DNA from: Phaeobacter inhibens DSM 16374
GTDB lineage: Bacteria; Pseudomonadota; Alphaproteobacteria; Rhodobacterales; Rhodobacteraceae
Direction of reading: 5' to 3'
Assembly (NCBI RefSeq): GCF_000473105.1
Contig: NZ_AXBB01000006.1
Location: 23,580-87,579 of the forward strand
DNA length: 64,000 nt
Below the pieces are notes generated by a model that did not search any database, had not been told where the DNA came from, and worked only from the letters and a program-made list of their open reading frames with translations. Made by a program: the position numbers and the translations under genes. Of the stretch, positions 9,458 through 17,945 are shown in pieces. Positions within the stretch are counted from its first letter, which is position 1, and each line of letters begins with the position of its first letter.

Positions 9458-10963
9458 TTAGACGGGCAGGGCGCGGCGGTTCTGTTTACGCATGTAAAGC
9501 GCAATGAAGGCCAGATTCACCACCAACAGCGCCAACGCCACAGGGTAGTTCGTCAGTTCCTGTAGAGATCCGCCGGTGAGGCTGTAGGCCTGCGACAAGG
9601 TGGTTTCAAAGCGGCTGCCCAGAAAGAAGGCGATGATGAACACGATCACTGAAAAGCCCAACGCCGAAAGAACCAGTCCCAGCAGCGTGCAGGCCAGCAT
9701 GGTGTAGAGGCCGAACATGCCGCCCGCGCCTAGGTAAACGCCTGTAATGCACAGTAGCAGCGCTAGGGTAAAGATCACCAGCTCCGGCGCCCTGACCACC
9801 GCTGACCAAAGCCGCATGCCTGCCTGGCCGACCCAGAAGTTCATGAAATTGGCAGCGATCATCGCCCCAAACAATCCGTAGATCAGCTCTGCCTGTTGGT
9901 CGAACAACAGCGGCCCCGGCTGGATGCCATGTATCTTGAAGGCACCGATCAGTAGGGCTGCACCGACGCTGCCGGGGATGCCCAGTGTCAACAGTGGGAT
10001 CAGGTTAGCCCCAACCACCGCAGAGTTGGCCGATTCCGCCGCCGCGATGCCTTGGATATTGCCTTTGCCGAAACTGCTCGGATCCTTGGCGCTCTCGCGG
10101 GTGGCGGCATACGCAATGAAGGCTGCTGCGGTGGACCCGATACCGGGTAGTGCTCCCAGAACCGTGCCAATCGAGGCCCCGCGCAGCATTGCAAACCGGC
10201 AAGACCAGTACTCGCGCCAGCTGATGCTGCGGTCGGCGGCGGGCTGGCCGGCCGGGATCTCAACTGCGGGACGCGACAGACCGCTACCTTGAGCTAAGCG
10301 GCGCAGCACCTCGGGCAGCACGAGAATGCCTAAGGCAATAGCTTCCAGTGGAATGCCATCATAAAGCTCAGTCTGGCCGAAGATCAGTCGTGGTGTGGCG
10401 TATTCTGGGTCCAACCCGACGGTTGCAAGCAGCAGACCCAGCAACAGTGCGACACCGCCCCGGGCGATGGTGCCTCCAACCAGGCACACGATCACTGTAA
10501 AGGCAAGCAACAGCAGGAATAGAATCTCCACGGGTCCCAATTTCAGCGCCACGATGGCCAGCGGCGCAGAGACGGTGATCAGGATAATATCGCTGGCGGT
10601 ATCACCGGTGACCGAAGAATAAAGCGCCATCCGCATTGCCTTCAACGGCTTACCCTGCCGCGCCAGCGGAAAGCCGTCGAGCGCGGTGGCAGCGGCATCG
10701 GGTGTGCCTGGGGTATTGATCAGCACCGCTGGAACCGCGCCGCCTACCAACCCGCCTTTGCCGATGCCGACAAGGAAGGAAATCCCGACTAGGGGCTCCA
10801 TGACAAAGGTAAACGGAATTGCAATGGCGATCGCCATCACTGGACCAATGCCGGGAACCGCCCCAACAAATTGGCCGAGTACCACCCCGGCCAGCACATA
10901 CAGCAGAACCACCGGGGTAAATGTCCCCGCCAGCCCTGCTAGAATTACATCAAACGGTACCAT
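9458..10963 (-). CDS. tctA: tripartite tricarboxylate transporter permease
   Basis: 501 residues, about 12 membrane helices. Typical TctA segments are VGAVPGIGPVMAIAIAIPFT near residue 35 (glycine-rich loop), a second glycine-rich ALPGIGSTAAAFIAYA near residue 265, and IPLLTLGIPGSVGAALLIGA near 325. It is the large membrane subunit that works with TctB and receptor TctC. The gene is 12 bases from tctB. Substrates of this family are diverse carboxylates; the kynU neighbourhood suggests an aromatic amino-acid breakdown product (inference). Confidence 0.92.
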   Translation of the reverse strand: MVPFDVILAGLAGTFTPVVLLYVLAGVVLGQFVGAVPGIGPVMAIAIAIPFTFVMEPLVGISFLVGIGKGGLVGGAVPAVLINTPGTPDAAATALDGFPLARQGKPLKAMRMALYSSVTGDTASDIILITVSAPLAIVALKLGPVEILFLLLLAFTVIVCLVGGTIARGGVALLLGLLLATVGLDPEYATPRLIFGQTELYDGIPLEAIALGILVLPEVLRRLAQGSGLSRPAVEIPAGQPAADRSISWREYWSCRFAMLRGASIGTVLGALPGIGSTAAAFIAYAATRESAKDPSSFGKGNIQGIAAAESANSAVVGANLIPLLTLGIPGSVGAALLIGAFKIHGIQPGPLLFDQQAELIYGLFGAMIAANFMNFWVGQAGMRLWSAVVRAPELVIFTLALLLCITGVYLGAGGMFGLYTMLACTLLGLVLSALGFSVIVFIIAFFLGSRFETTLSQAYSLTGGSLQELTNYPVALALLVVNLAFIALYMRKQNRRALPV

Positions 10964-10975
10964 CGCTCCCCCTCC

Positions 10976-11398
10976 TCAGGGCAAAAGACGTCCCAGCAGG
11001 ACTTCGAAAACGGTCCAGATCAGCAAAGGTCCTGCAAAACCACCTATGGCCAACCACAGCGGTCGGCGCTCCCCCACCAGCCACAGCAGTCCAAGCGCCA
11101 GCGCCGGGGCGGCCAAGAGAAACCCGAAGTGTTTCATCGCCAGGACACCGGCTAGTGCGATCAGGTAAACCCCGGTAGTTTTTGCTGCCTGCCGCAGATC
11201 AAGCGTGTGTGCTTCCCCGCGCTGACACGCCAGCGTGCCGCCGAACAGACCGATCATTGCGGCATAGACGCTGGGCAGAACCTCGGGCGGGATTGAGCCG
11301 TCGGGGTAGACGGGTTCTGTCTGTGCCGGGATCACTCCCCAGATCATCGTCCCAGCGAAAATGACAAAAAAAACACCGGATATGCGTTGCAATGTCAT
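10976..11398 (-). CDS. tctB: tripartite tricarboxylate transporter small membrane subunit
   Basis: 140 residues from ATG 11398, with AGGAG 7 bases upstream; a longer frame to 11431 was rejected. Four membrane helices and the PEVLPSVYAAMIGLFGG segment fit TctB proteins. The gene lies between the receptor and the large permease, the standard order tctC-tctB-tctA. Confidence 0.82.
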   Translation of the reverse strand: MTLQRISGVFFVIFAGTMIWGVIPAQTEPVYPDGSIPPEVLPSVYAAMIGLFGGTLACQRGEAHTLDLRQAAKTTGVYLIALAGVLAMKHFGFLLAAPALALGLLWLVGERRPLWLAIGGFAGPLLIWTVFEVLLGRLLP

Positions 11399-11460
11399 GG
11401 TTTTCTCCTGTCGCAAAGCCCCGCGGCGCAAGTTGCAGCCACGGGGTTAGGGATGGGGCG

Positions 11461-12408
11461 TTACTGGGCAAACAGAGCGCCGATGGGGCCCAGCGAATCC
11501 TGCATCATCTGCCGGGTACCCTCGGGGCCGAGGTTAACCGCAGGAGCGCTGACCGCGTTCTGCACCACTGTTTGCACCGCCTCATCGGCCACGGCTTTGT
11601 CCATGGCATCAGCAAGCGCGGTTTTTGCGTCGGTGGGTAGACTGCCGGGGGCTGTAATGTAGAAATAGGGAGCGATGAAGAAATCATGGCCGGACTCGAT
11701 CAACGTCGGCACATCGGGCGCAGAGCTGAGCCGCTTGTCCGACAGGCTGGCGATGGTCTTCATCTGACCCTCTTCAATGAACGGCAGATGGGCGCCAGTG
11801 CCGAAGGCGGCATCGACCTGGCCTCCCAGTAGCAGTTTATTCATCTCGGCGCCGCTTTCGGCTTTGACCATTCGGAAACTAACGCCTTCCTGCTGGCCGA
11901 TCTTTTGCAGGATTGCCTTTGCGTCTGGCGCGTCCCAGGCGATCTTGGCAGAGCCTTCCCTGCGGGCAAATTCCACCAGTTCCCCAATCGACGAGAACAT
12001 TGCGTCGCCGCCCGCGATCAGTGCGGTTTCTGCCACGGTGACGGTGCCGATGTAGTCAAAGCTGTCCAGTGTAAAGGGCACCGAGTCGGGACGCTGACTA
12101 AGCGCCATGAGCGGCGGGATGTTCACCGCCATGCCCAGTACCAGCCCGTCGGGTGCTTCGTTGACAAGAGCGCTGAGCATGGCGACACCGCCGCCGCCAG
12201 GACGGTTTTCCACAACCACATCCCAGCCTGTCTGGCGTTCGATGGTGGCCGCGAGCACCCGGCCCATGGTATCGGTTTCGCCTCCAGCCCCAAAGCCAAT
12301 GCGCAACACAATGGGTTCTTCCGGCGTCCAGGCAGCTGCCGCTTGCGGCAGACTGAGGGCCGTTGCAGCTGCAAATGCAGCCGTCTTGAGCAGGTTATTG
12401 AGTTTCAT
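11461..12408 (-). CDS. tctC: tripartite tricarboxylate transporter receptor (Bug family)
   Basis: 315 residues from ATG 12408, with GGGAGGA upstream. A signal peptide ends near Ala-Ala-Ala at about residue 25. The Bug-type features are VENRPGGGGVAMLSAL, in the mid N-lobe, and the LGGQVDAAFGT loop. It captures the substrate in the periplasm for TctBA. It follows kynU in the same direction after 190 bases that contain a large hairpin, and is therefore probably co-expressed with kynU at a modulated level. Confidence 0.9.
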   Translation of the reverse strand: MKLNNLLKTAAFAAATALSLPQAAAAWTPEEPIVLRIGFGAGGETDTMGRVLAATIERQTGWDVVVENRPGGGGVAMLSALVNEAPDGLVLGMAVNIPPLMALSQRPDSVPFTLDSFDYIGTVTVAETALIAGGDAMFSSIGELVEFARREGSAKIAWDAPDAKAILQKIGQQEGVSFRMVKAESGAEMNKLLLGGQVDAAFGTGAHLPFIEEGQMKTIASLSDKRLSSAPDVPTLIESGHDFFIAPYFYITAPGSLPTDAKTALADAMDKAVADEAVQTVVQNAVSAPAVNLGPEGTRQMMQDSLGPIGALFAQ

Positions 12409-12517
12409 GTGGTCCTCCCGTTGGTTTTTGAAATCTTTGGCTCTGCGTACTGGTGGTGGCCACGGGGCATCATCCTGCACCCGATGGGATGCAGAGTTTC
12501 AGGCGCAGGGCAGGAAG

Positions 12518-12553
12518 CGTCACGGGATGTGCCGCCAGGGCGGTCCCGTGACG
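12518..12553. terminator. large intercistronic hairpin between kynU and tctC
   Basis: CGTCACGGGA (12518-12527) and TCCCGTGACG (12544-12553) pair perfectly over 10 bp, and the loop contains a further ccgcc/ggcgg stem. There is no T-rich tail on either strand. It could be a partial terminator or an mRNA-stability element that sets different kynU and tctCBA levels. Confidence 0.5.
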
Positions 12554-12598
12554 TCAGTGGTTTAGGGGCAGATGCCGCACACGGAGCGCGGCGGCCGG

Positions 12599-13849
12599 TC
12601 AGGTCACGGTGTTGACGACGTTAAAGCGGTCTTCTTTCCACTCTTCGGTTCTCATCACCTCATGAAGATGGTTGGCGGCGTCCCAGACATCGGCAAAGCG
12701 CAGGTACAGCGGCGTGAAGCCGAAGCGCATCACGTTGGGTTGGCGAAAGTCGCCGATCACGCCACGTGCAATCAGCGCCTGCACAATGGCATAGCCGCCT
12801 TCGGCGTGGGTTAGTGAGACCTGACCGTTGCGTAGCGTGCCGTCTTTCGGGCTGTAAAAGCCGATACCAAAGTCATCAGCGAAGCTCTCAACCAGCTGGA
12901 CGAACAGATCCGACAATGCCCGGCCTTTGGAATAGAGATCGGTGATTTCGACATCATCAAAGACCGCTAGTCCCGATTGCAGCGCGCGCATAGACAGGGT
13001 GTGCTGGGTGCCGCACAACAGCGCACGGGCGCCTTCACCCTGGCGGTAGCTCTGCTCGAATTTGAAGGGTGCGGCATGGCCATGCCAGCCGGAGAGCGGC
13101 TGGGTGAACTTGCCGTGGTGGCGCTTGGCTGCATAGGCATAGGCGGGTGAACCTGGCCCGCCGTTGAGGTATTTGTAGGTACAGCCGACCGCGAAATCGA
13201 CATTCAGATCGTGCAGATCGACCGGGATCACTCCGGCAGAATGGCACATGTCCACCATCACCAATGCGCCGCGTTCATGCGCCAGCTTGGTCAACGCCTT
13301 TACGTCGCGGATCACGCCAGAGCGGTAATCCACGTGGTTCAGCATCACCACCGCTGTGTCGGCGTCGATCATATCCTCGATCCGGTCGCCGTCGCGGCCT
13401 TCTAATGCCAATGTGGCGCCGTCCAAAGTGGATCGGACGCCCTCGGCCATGTAGAGATTTGTTGGAAAGGAGGTGCCCTCTGCCACGATTTTGCGACGGC
13501 CAGGCTTCATCGAAAGCGCTGCGTGCAGAGTCTTGTAGATATTGAGGGAGGTGGTGTCACAGACCACAATCTCGCCCTCGCCGGCGCCCAGCAGCTGGGC
13601 AAGGCGGTCCCCCAGCGTGTCGGTCAGCATAAACCAGCCGGCGGTGTTGTGGCTGCGGATCAGCCCCTTAGCCCACTCTTCGCGCATGGTTCGGTCGATA
13701 CTGTCGAACACAGCTTTCGGAGCCGGACCCAGAGAATTGCCATCCAGGTAGATGGTGCCTTCTTCAATGAAGAACTCGTCGCGCTTGTGCGCCAGCGGAT
13801 CTTGGCTGTCCAGAGCCTCGGCGGCGCTGCGGGTGGGGGTGAGGGCCAT
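12599..13849 (-). CDS. kynU: kynureninase
   Basis: 416 residues from ATG 13849 (AAGGAAAG upstream; a longer frame to 13900 was rejected). It is a fold-type I PLP enzyme that cleaves kynurenine or 3-hydroxykynurenine to (3-hydroxy)anthranilate and alanine. The start region YLDGNSLGP, the PLP-phosphate loop, VMVDMCHSAG with the cofactor aspartate near 200, and TYKYLNGGPGSPAY with Schiff-base lysine near 226 are all present. The length is normal. It is divergent from the GntR regulator, and with the dioxygenase at 16273 it supplies two consecutive steps of the kynurenine route. Confidence 0.95.
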   Translation of the reverse strand: MALTPTRSAAEALDSQDPLAHKRDEFFIEEGTIYLDGNSLGPAPKAVFDSIDRTMREEWAKGLIRSHNTAGWFMLTDTLGDRLAQLLGAGEGEIVVCDTTSLNIYKTLHAALSMKPGRRKIVAEGTSFPTNLYMAEGVRSTLDGATLALEGRDGDRIEDMIDADTAVVMLNHVDYRSGVIRDVKALTKLAHERGALVMVDMCHSAGVIPVDLHDLNVDFAVGCTYKYLNGGPGSPAYAYAAKRHHGKFTQPLSGWHGHAAPFKFEQSYRQGEGARALLCGTQHTLSMRALQSGLAVFDDVEITDLYSKGRALSDLFVQLVESFADDFGIGFYSPKDGTLRNGQVSLTHAEGGYAIVQALIARGVIGDFRQPNVMRFGFTPLYLRFADVWDAANHLHEVMRTEEWKEDRFNVVNTVT

Positions 13850-13904
13850 TGGCTTTCCTTCTCGGGCTGGGTGTGCGACTGATAAAATCAAAGTGAACAC
13901 CTAG

Positions 13905-13936
13905 AATCGTATATGATTTAATTTATCGTATACGAT
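13905..13936. promoter_or_regulatory. tandem palindrome, probable GntR operator
   Basis: ATCGTATACGAT (13925-13936) is a perfect 12-bp palindrome. A near-copy, ATCGTATATGAT (13906-13917), lies 19 bases away, about two helical turns. The pair fills the 108-base divergent region between kynU (start 13849) and the GntR-family gene (start 13958), as expected for an FCD-type regulator controlling both sides. Confidence 0.75.
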
Positions 13937-13957
13937 TATTTCTCTGGAGGTCAATCT

Positions 13958-14680
13958 ATGGATTTGCCCACGTCGTCAAAATCGGAAATGGCCTATCAAT
14001 TCCTGCTCAAACAATTGATTGAGGCGAAAATTCCGCCCAAGGCGCCACTGCGGATCCCGGCGTTGGGAAAGGACAGCGGCTTGGGTGTGACACCGATGCG
14101 CGAGGCATTGCGGCGACTGGAGAGTGAGCGATTCGTGGTGATGGAGAACAATCGCGGCTTCCGCGCTGCGGCTGTGACCCAAGCAGAGCTGATGGACCTC
14201 GAAGGCTGTCGGCTCGTGATCGAAACCGCCCTGCTGCGCGAGGCGATTGCGCATGGTGATGATGTCTGGGAGGCAGAGATCCTATCCAGCCACCATCTGT
14301 TGGCCAAAGCGGTCGAGCCGGCGGAGACCAGCAATCTTGATGACTTGCGGTTGTGGTCGGACCGGCACCGCGGTTTCCATAGGGCGTTGTTGGTGGCGTC
14401 GCGCTCGCAATGGCTGAATTTGTTCTACGACCAGATTTCCAACCATCTGGATCGGCATTTCTTCAGCATGTTCACAGGCGACAACCGCGGTAAGTTCCTT
14501 GGTAGCACCGAATTGATCGCTCACAGTCGGGCCGCCCTTGGCATTGCGCACCACACCAAGCTGATGGAGGCGGTATTGGCGCGCGACGAGGATCGGGCCG
14601 TGCGCCTGCTGGAAGAGCACGCGGGCTTCACCCGTCGCTTCTTTGACCGAGTGGAAGATCAGAGCGAGAGCAGCCCATAG
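13958..14680 (+). CDS. GntR-family (FCD) transcriptional regulator
   Basis: 240 residues. The N-terminal winged helix (about residues 10-75) contains GVTPMREALRRLESERFVVM, and the C-terminal FCD all-helical domain (about 85-225) has the metal/ligand-binding histidine pattern (HRGFHRALLVAS, HHTKLMEAVLARD). CTGGAGG precedes the ATG. It is divergent from kynU-tctCBA and upstream of the aldehyde dehydrogenase and 3-hydroxyanthranilate dioxygenase, so it probably represses both units until a pathway intermediate binds. The effector is unknown. Confidence 0.9.
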   Translation: MDLPTSSKSEMAYQFLLKQLIEAKIPPKAPLRIPALGKDSGLGVTPMREALRRLESERFVVMENNRGFRAAAVTQAELMDLEGCRLVIETALLREAIAHGDDVWEAEILSSHHLLAKAVEPAETSNLDDLRLWSDRHRGFHRALLVASRSQWLNLFYDQISNHLDRHFFSMFTGDNRGKFLGSTELIAHSRAALGIAHHTKLMEAVLARDEDRAVRLLEEHAGFTRRFFDRVEDQSESSP

Positions 14681-14796
14681 GTAGGTGAGCAGATTGGCTA
14701 TCAGGAAACAGCATATCTGCTTTCCCGGATATCAGTTGAACGCTTGTGCCAGGCCTGCGCCTAATCGGGTCGTTCAACTCCAGGAGGCGCAGGCAC

Positions 14797-16227
14797 ATGT
14801 ATCCCGATCTCAACCTCTTTATCGATGGCCAGTGGCGGAAGGCGGAGCGCAGTATCGCGGTCGTGAACCCGGCCAGCGAAGAAGAATTGGGGCAACTGCC
14901 CTGCGCCGGTCGCGTGGATCTGGAGGAGGCGCTGGCGGCGGCGGAGCGAGGGCTGGCGGTCTGGAGTCGCACCGCGCCGCGTGAACGTGCCGATATCATA
15001 CTGCGCGCCGCCGCGCTGATGCGCGAGCGGCAGGAAGAGATCGCACAGACCATCACAGCCGAGCACGGTAAGCCGCTTGCGCAGGCCCGGCTGGAGGTTA
15101 TCCGTGGCGCTGAGTTCTTTGAATGGGATGCAGGTGAGGCGATGCGAGCCTATGGGCGTGTCATTCCGGCGGCGGCGGGCTCAAAACTGTCAGTCCATCA
15201 TCATCCTATCGGAGTGGTTGCTGCGTTCTCACCGTGGAACTTCCCGATGAGCCAGCCTGCTCGCAAGGTTGCGGGGGCGCTGGCATCGGGCTGTTCGATT
15301 ATTCTGAAGGCGGCCGAGGAAACGCCCGGCGGCGCGGTGCATATCGTGCGTGCGTTCCAGGATGCTGGCCTTCCGGCCGGTGTGCTGAACCTGGTGTTCG
15401 GGGTGCCTTCAGAGATCTCTGAATATCTGATCCCACAGCCAGCGGTAAAGCTCGTGGCTCTGACCGGGTCCACTGCCGTAGGGCGCCAGCTGACAAGTCT
15501 TGCTGCCAGGCACGACACCCGCGCGCTGATGGAGCTGGGCGGCCATGCGCCCGTCATTGTCTGCGAAGATGCGGATGTGGAAAAGGCTGCGGTCAGTGGC
15601 GCCATCCGCAAGATGCGCAATACCGGTCAGGTCTGCACCTCGCCGACCCGTTTTTTTGTTCATCAGAGCATTTTTGAGGAGTTCAAGGCCCGGTTCACCG
15701 AACGTGCGGCCGCAACCGTCGTTGGCAACGGCGTGGAGCCGGGCGTCGAGATGGGGCCAACCGCCAACGAGCGCCGCCTCCCGGTGCTGACGGCGCTGGT
15801 CGAGGATGCGGTTGCCAAGGGGGCGGAGCTTCTGACCGGCGGCGCGCGGCTAGGCGAGCGGGGCTATTTTTTCCAGCCTACAGTGCTGGCCGATGTTCCG
15901 CCTGAGGCACGGATCATGCAGGAGGAGCCTTTTGGGCCGATTGCAGTACTGAACCCGGTGGCAGATTTGGATGCAGCTATCGCCGCCGCAAATGCGGTGC
16001 CCTACGGGCTGGCGGGCTATGGCATGACAAATCGCGCCGATTACATCGACCGGATGATCGACGAAGTCGAGGTTGGCAACCTTTCGATCAACACGTTGGA
16101 GGCCTCTCTACCGGAAACCCCCTTTGGCGGGGTCAAGGCCAGCGGCCATGGCCGCGAAGGCGGCGCCGAGGGCTTGGACAGCTATCTGACTGTCAAGAAC
16201 GTTTGGCATTCCCGCAGCATCGCCTGA
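14797..16227 (+). CDS. NAD(P)-dependent aldehyde dehydrogenase, possibly 2-aminomuconate semialdehyde or succinate semialdehyde type
   Basis: 476 residues from ATG 14797 (CCAGGAGG upstream). All family residues are visible: FSPWNFP with the catalytic-site asparagine near 148, lysine near 171, the FTGS-type motif as ALTGSTAVGR, MELGGHAP with general-base glutamate near 246, and NTGQVC with the nucleophile cysteine near 280. Overall it resembles GabD-like enzymes. Its position directly before 3-hydroxyanthranilate dioxygenase suggests oxidation of 2-aminomuconate 6-semialdehyde. That assignment is from context, because the decarboxylase that would make this substrate is absent from the window. 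Confidence 0.85.
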   Translation: MYPDLNLFIDGQWRKAERSIAVVNPASEEELGQLPCAGRVDLEEALAAAERGLAVWSRTAPRERADIILRAAALMRERQEEIAQTITAEHGKPLAQARLEVIRGAEFFEWDAGEAMRAYGRVIPAAAGSKLSVHHHPIGVVAAFSPWNFPMSQPARKVAGALASGCSIILKAAEETPGGAVHIVRAFQDAGLPAGVLNLVFGVPSEISEYLIPQPAVKLVALTGSTAVGRQLTSLAARHDTRALMELGGHAPVIVCEDADVEKAAVSGAIRKMRNTGQVCTSPTRFFVHQSIFEEFKARFTERAAATVVGNGVEPGVEMGPTANERRLPVLTALVEDAVAKGAELLTGGARLGERGYFFQPTVLADVPPEARIMQEEPFGPIAVLNPVADLDAAIAAANAVPYGLAGYGMTNRADYIDRMIDEVEVGNLSINTLEASLPETPFGGVKASGHGREGGAEGLDSYLTVKNVWHSRSIA

Positions 16228-16272
16228 ACCGCCGCGCGCAAGGCAACAGTTACAGTCCAAAGGAGATCAAAC

Positions 16273-16839
16273 ATGTCCAATCATCCCACTCTGAAGCCCT
16301 TCAACTTTCAAAAATGGCTGGCGGAGAATGCGGACAAGCTGAAGCCGCCGGTCGGCAATCAGCTGCTGCACAAGGACGGCGACGGCATGATTGTTATGGT
16401 GGTCGGCGGCCCCAACACCCGCTGCGATTTCCATGATGATCCGGTGGAGGAGTGGTTCTTTCAGCAGAAGGGCGACATGATGATCAAAATCGCGGATGGC
16501 GGTAAGATCTATGATGTGCCGGTGCGAGAGGGTGAGGTATTCATGTTGCCGCCGCATGTGCGCCATGCGCCGCAACGCCCGCAGGAGGGCTCAATCGGCA
16601 TCGTCGTCGAGGCGCCGCGCCAGCCCGGTATGAAAGAGGGCTTTGAGTGGTTTTGCTTCAACTGCGAGGCGTTGGTTCACCGTGAAGAGGTCACACTGGA
16701 TGGTACAGACGGCATCGTCTCGGCATTGCCCAAGATTTACGAGGCATTCCACTCCAATATCGAGGCGCGCACTTGCAAAACTTGTGGTGAGATCCACCCA
16801 GGTAAGGGCAAGCCGCCGCAGGGATGGGTGCAACTTTGA
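16273..16839 (+). CDS. nbaC: 3-hydroxyanthranilate 3,4-dioxygenase
   Basis: 188 residues, a cupin that opens the ring of 3-hydroxyanthranilate to 2-amino-3-carboxymuconate semialdehyde. The iron ligands are visible at H54, E60 and H98. Substrate-binding R50, R102 and E113 are in register with characterised bacterial enzymes. The second, rubredoxin-like iron site is complete: the CFNC pair at 128/131 and CKTC near the C-terminus. AAAGGAG lies 8 bases upstream of the ATG. It is the last gene of the ALDH-dioxygenase unit, 45 bases after the dehydrogenase. Confidence 0.96.
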   Translation: MSNHPTLKPFNFQKWLAENADKLKPPVGNQLLHKDGDGMIVMVVGGPNTRCDFHDDPVEEWFFQQKGDMMIKIADGGKIYDVPVREGEVFMLPPHVRHAPQRPQEGSIGIVVEAPRQPGMKEGFEWFCFNCEALVHREEVTLDGTDGIVSALPKIYEAFHSNIEARTCKTCGEIHPGKGKPPQGWVQL

Positions 16840-16873
16840 ACTGACCCCCAGTGCAGGGGCCGTCGGAAGTTCT

Positions 16874-16908
16874 AACTGCGCGGCGCTCACCACGGCGAGC
16901 GCGCAGTT
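16874..16908 (+). terminator. hairpin downstream of the dioxygenase gene
   Basis: AACTGCGC (16874-16881) pairs with GCGCAGTT (16901-16908), extended by an inner GCTC/GAGC. It lies 35 bases beyond the dioxygenase stop. The tail is only moderately T-rich (ggcggctttggttt), so termination is probable rather than certain. Confidence 0.5.
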
Positions 16909-16929
16909 GGCGGCTTTGGTTTCGATATG

Positions 16930-17210
16930 CCAAGGCAACAGGGGGGGAAGCTGGGAATATCCATGCAAGCTTATCTCCTCGGACCATCTTGCCAAGGCTA
17001 CATCAAAGCCTTGGCTCAAAATGGACTAGGTCGGCGATCGCCTCGCCATCACGCGCCCAGATCGGTTCGGGTGCTCTCTCAAATAACTCATGTAAATCGT
17101 CGCGAACCTGAAGACGCGAGAACTCGGAGTGATCAGCCTCGAAAAACAGCTCGATGTCATGTGCATTGGCGGTGGGGAGCAGCGCAGGCTATCAACTGCG
17201 CCGCTGGTTA
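16930..17210 (-). pseudogene. decayed coding remnant, family not recognised
   Basis: On the minus strand a stretch from about 17190 to 17003 reads like protein (for example AHDIELFFEADHSEF, then RDDLHELFERAPEPIWARDG) before a TGA. Coding character appears to continue in another frame as SQGFDVALARWSEEISLHGY to about 16940. There is no start codon with a ribosome site, and a stop lies just upstream. It looks like the frameshifted tail of a lost gene. Confidence 0.3.
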
Positions 17211-17217
17211 GCTGTGG

Positions 17218-17427
17218 TCAGTTGTTGTCAACCAGGTCCTTCAGTTCATCCGCAATCTGCGTATCGGCATCGGCTTTGTCTACCTGGTCAGCCAGATCCC
17301 CCTTAAGCGCACCCTCTGTGTCTGCATGGGTGGGATCACCATTTTCACCCGCACGATTTTTCAAAGGGATATGCTGTTCAGATCCATTCAGATCATACAG
17401 CTGCTCTTTCGGTTCGAACTTTGTCAT
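17218..17427 (-). CDS. small acidic hypothetical protein
   Basis: 69 residues, highly charged and acidic (many D and E), with no hydrophobic segment and no cysteine, so probably cytoplasmic and possibly disordered. AGGAGC precedes the ATG by 7 bases, the main reason to believe it. I do not recognise a family. It is flanked by a decayed gene on one side and 518 bases without a gene on the other. Confidence 0.55.
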   Translation of the reverse strand: MTKFEPKEQLYDLNGSEQHIPLKNRAGENGDPTHADTEGALKGDLADQVDKADADTQIADELKDLVDNN

Positions 17428-17945
17428 GGGACTTGCTCCTGTTCAGCTTAGATCAGCCGACGATCGCCGACTTAGCTTCGTTTGATTGATATATAATAAG
17501 AACAGTCGACGCGGCAGAAGGTTCCTGCTGCCCGCCAATCCAAGCCGTTTTAGCATCTTATCTGACAGCTCCTGGTCAAATCCCTGATGTCAGGAACCAG
17601 TTCTCCTCTGCAGGTAGGGGCAGCTGACTGCGTAGATGGCAATCTTCAACCATATATGGTTTTCGAGCCTCGCCCCGACGACACTCTGCCTTAGGCGGGG
17701 AAAAACCCAGTCACTTTCGAAAAGGATGCTGCTGAAACGAGCGGCTGGGTCGCCATCGGAACGCGACAGATACATTCTGGGTTGCTCTTATGATTGTAAC
17801 TTTTACATGTTGAGGGATGAAGCGTTAGGCTTCTGCTCGCTTTTAGAATTTAGTTAGATTTGCCGTCAGAACCGACAGCTGAAGAGTGCAAAATATCGGG
17901 TATCATGGGCGTAAAAATATCAAATATATAGGTAGCTTAGGCTTC
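17428..17945. other. intergenic stretch without a recognisable gene
   Basis: The short open frames here lack ribosome sites and family features. The AT content rises towards 17885-17940, which probably carries the promoter of the winged-helix regulator. An imperfect hairpin (ctggtcaaatccctgatgtcagg) is present near 17570. Nothing else was seen. Confidence 0.4.

Noticed and set aside
16591..17019. 142-residue minus frame opposite the dioxygenase gene
   Set aside because: Most of it overlaps the well-supported dioxygenase. Only its first part may belong to the decayed remnant listed at 16930-17210.
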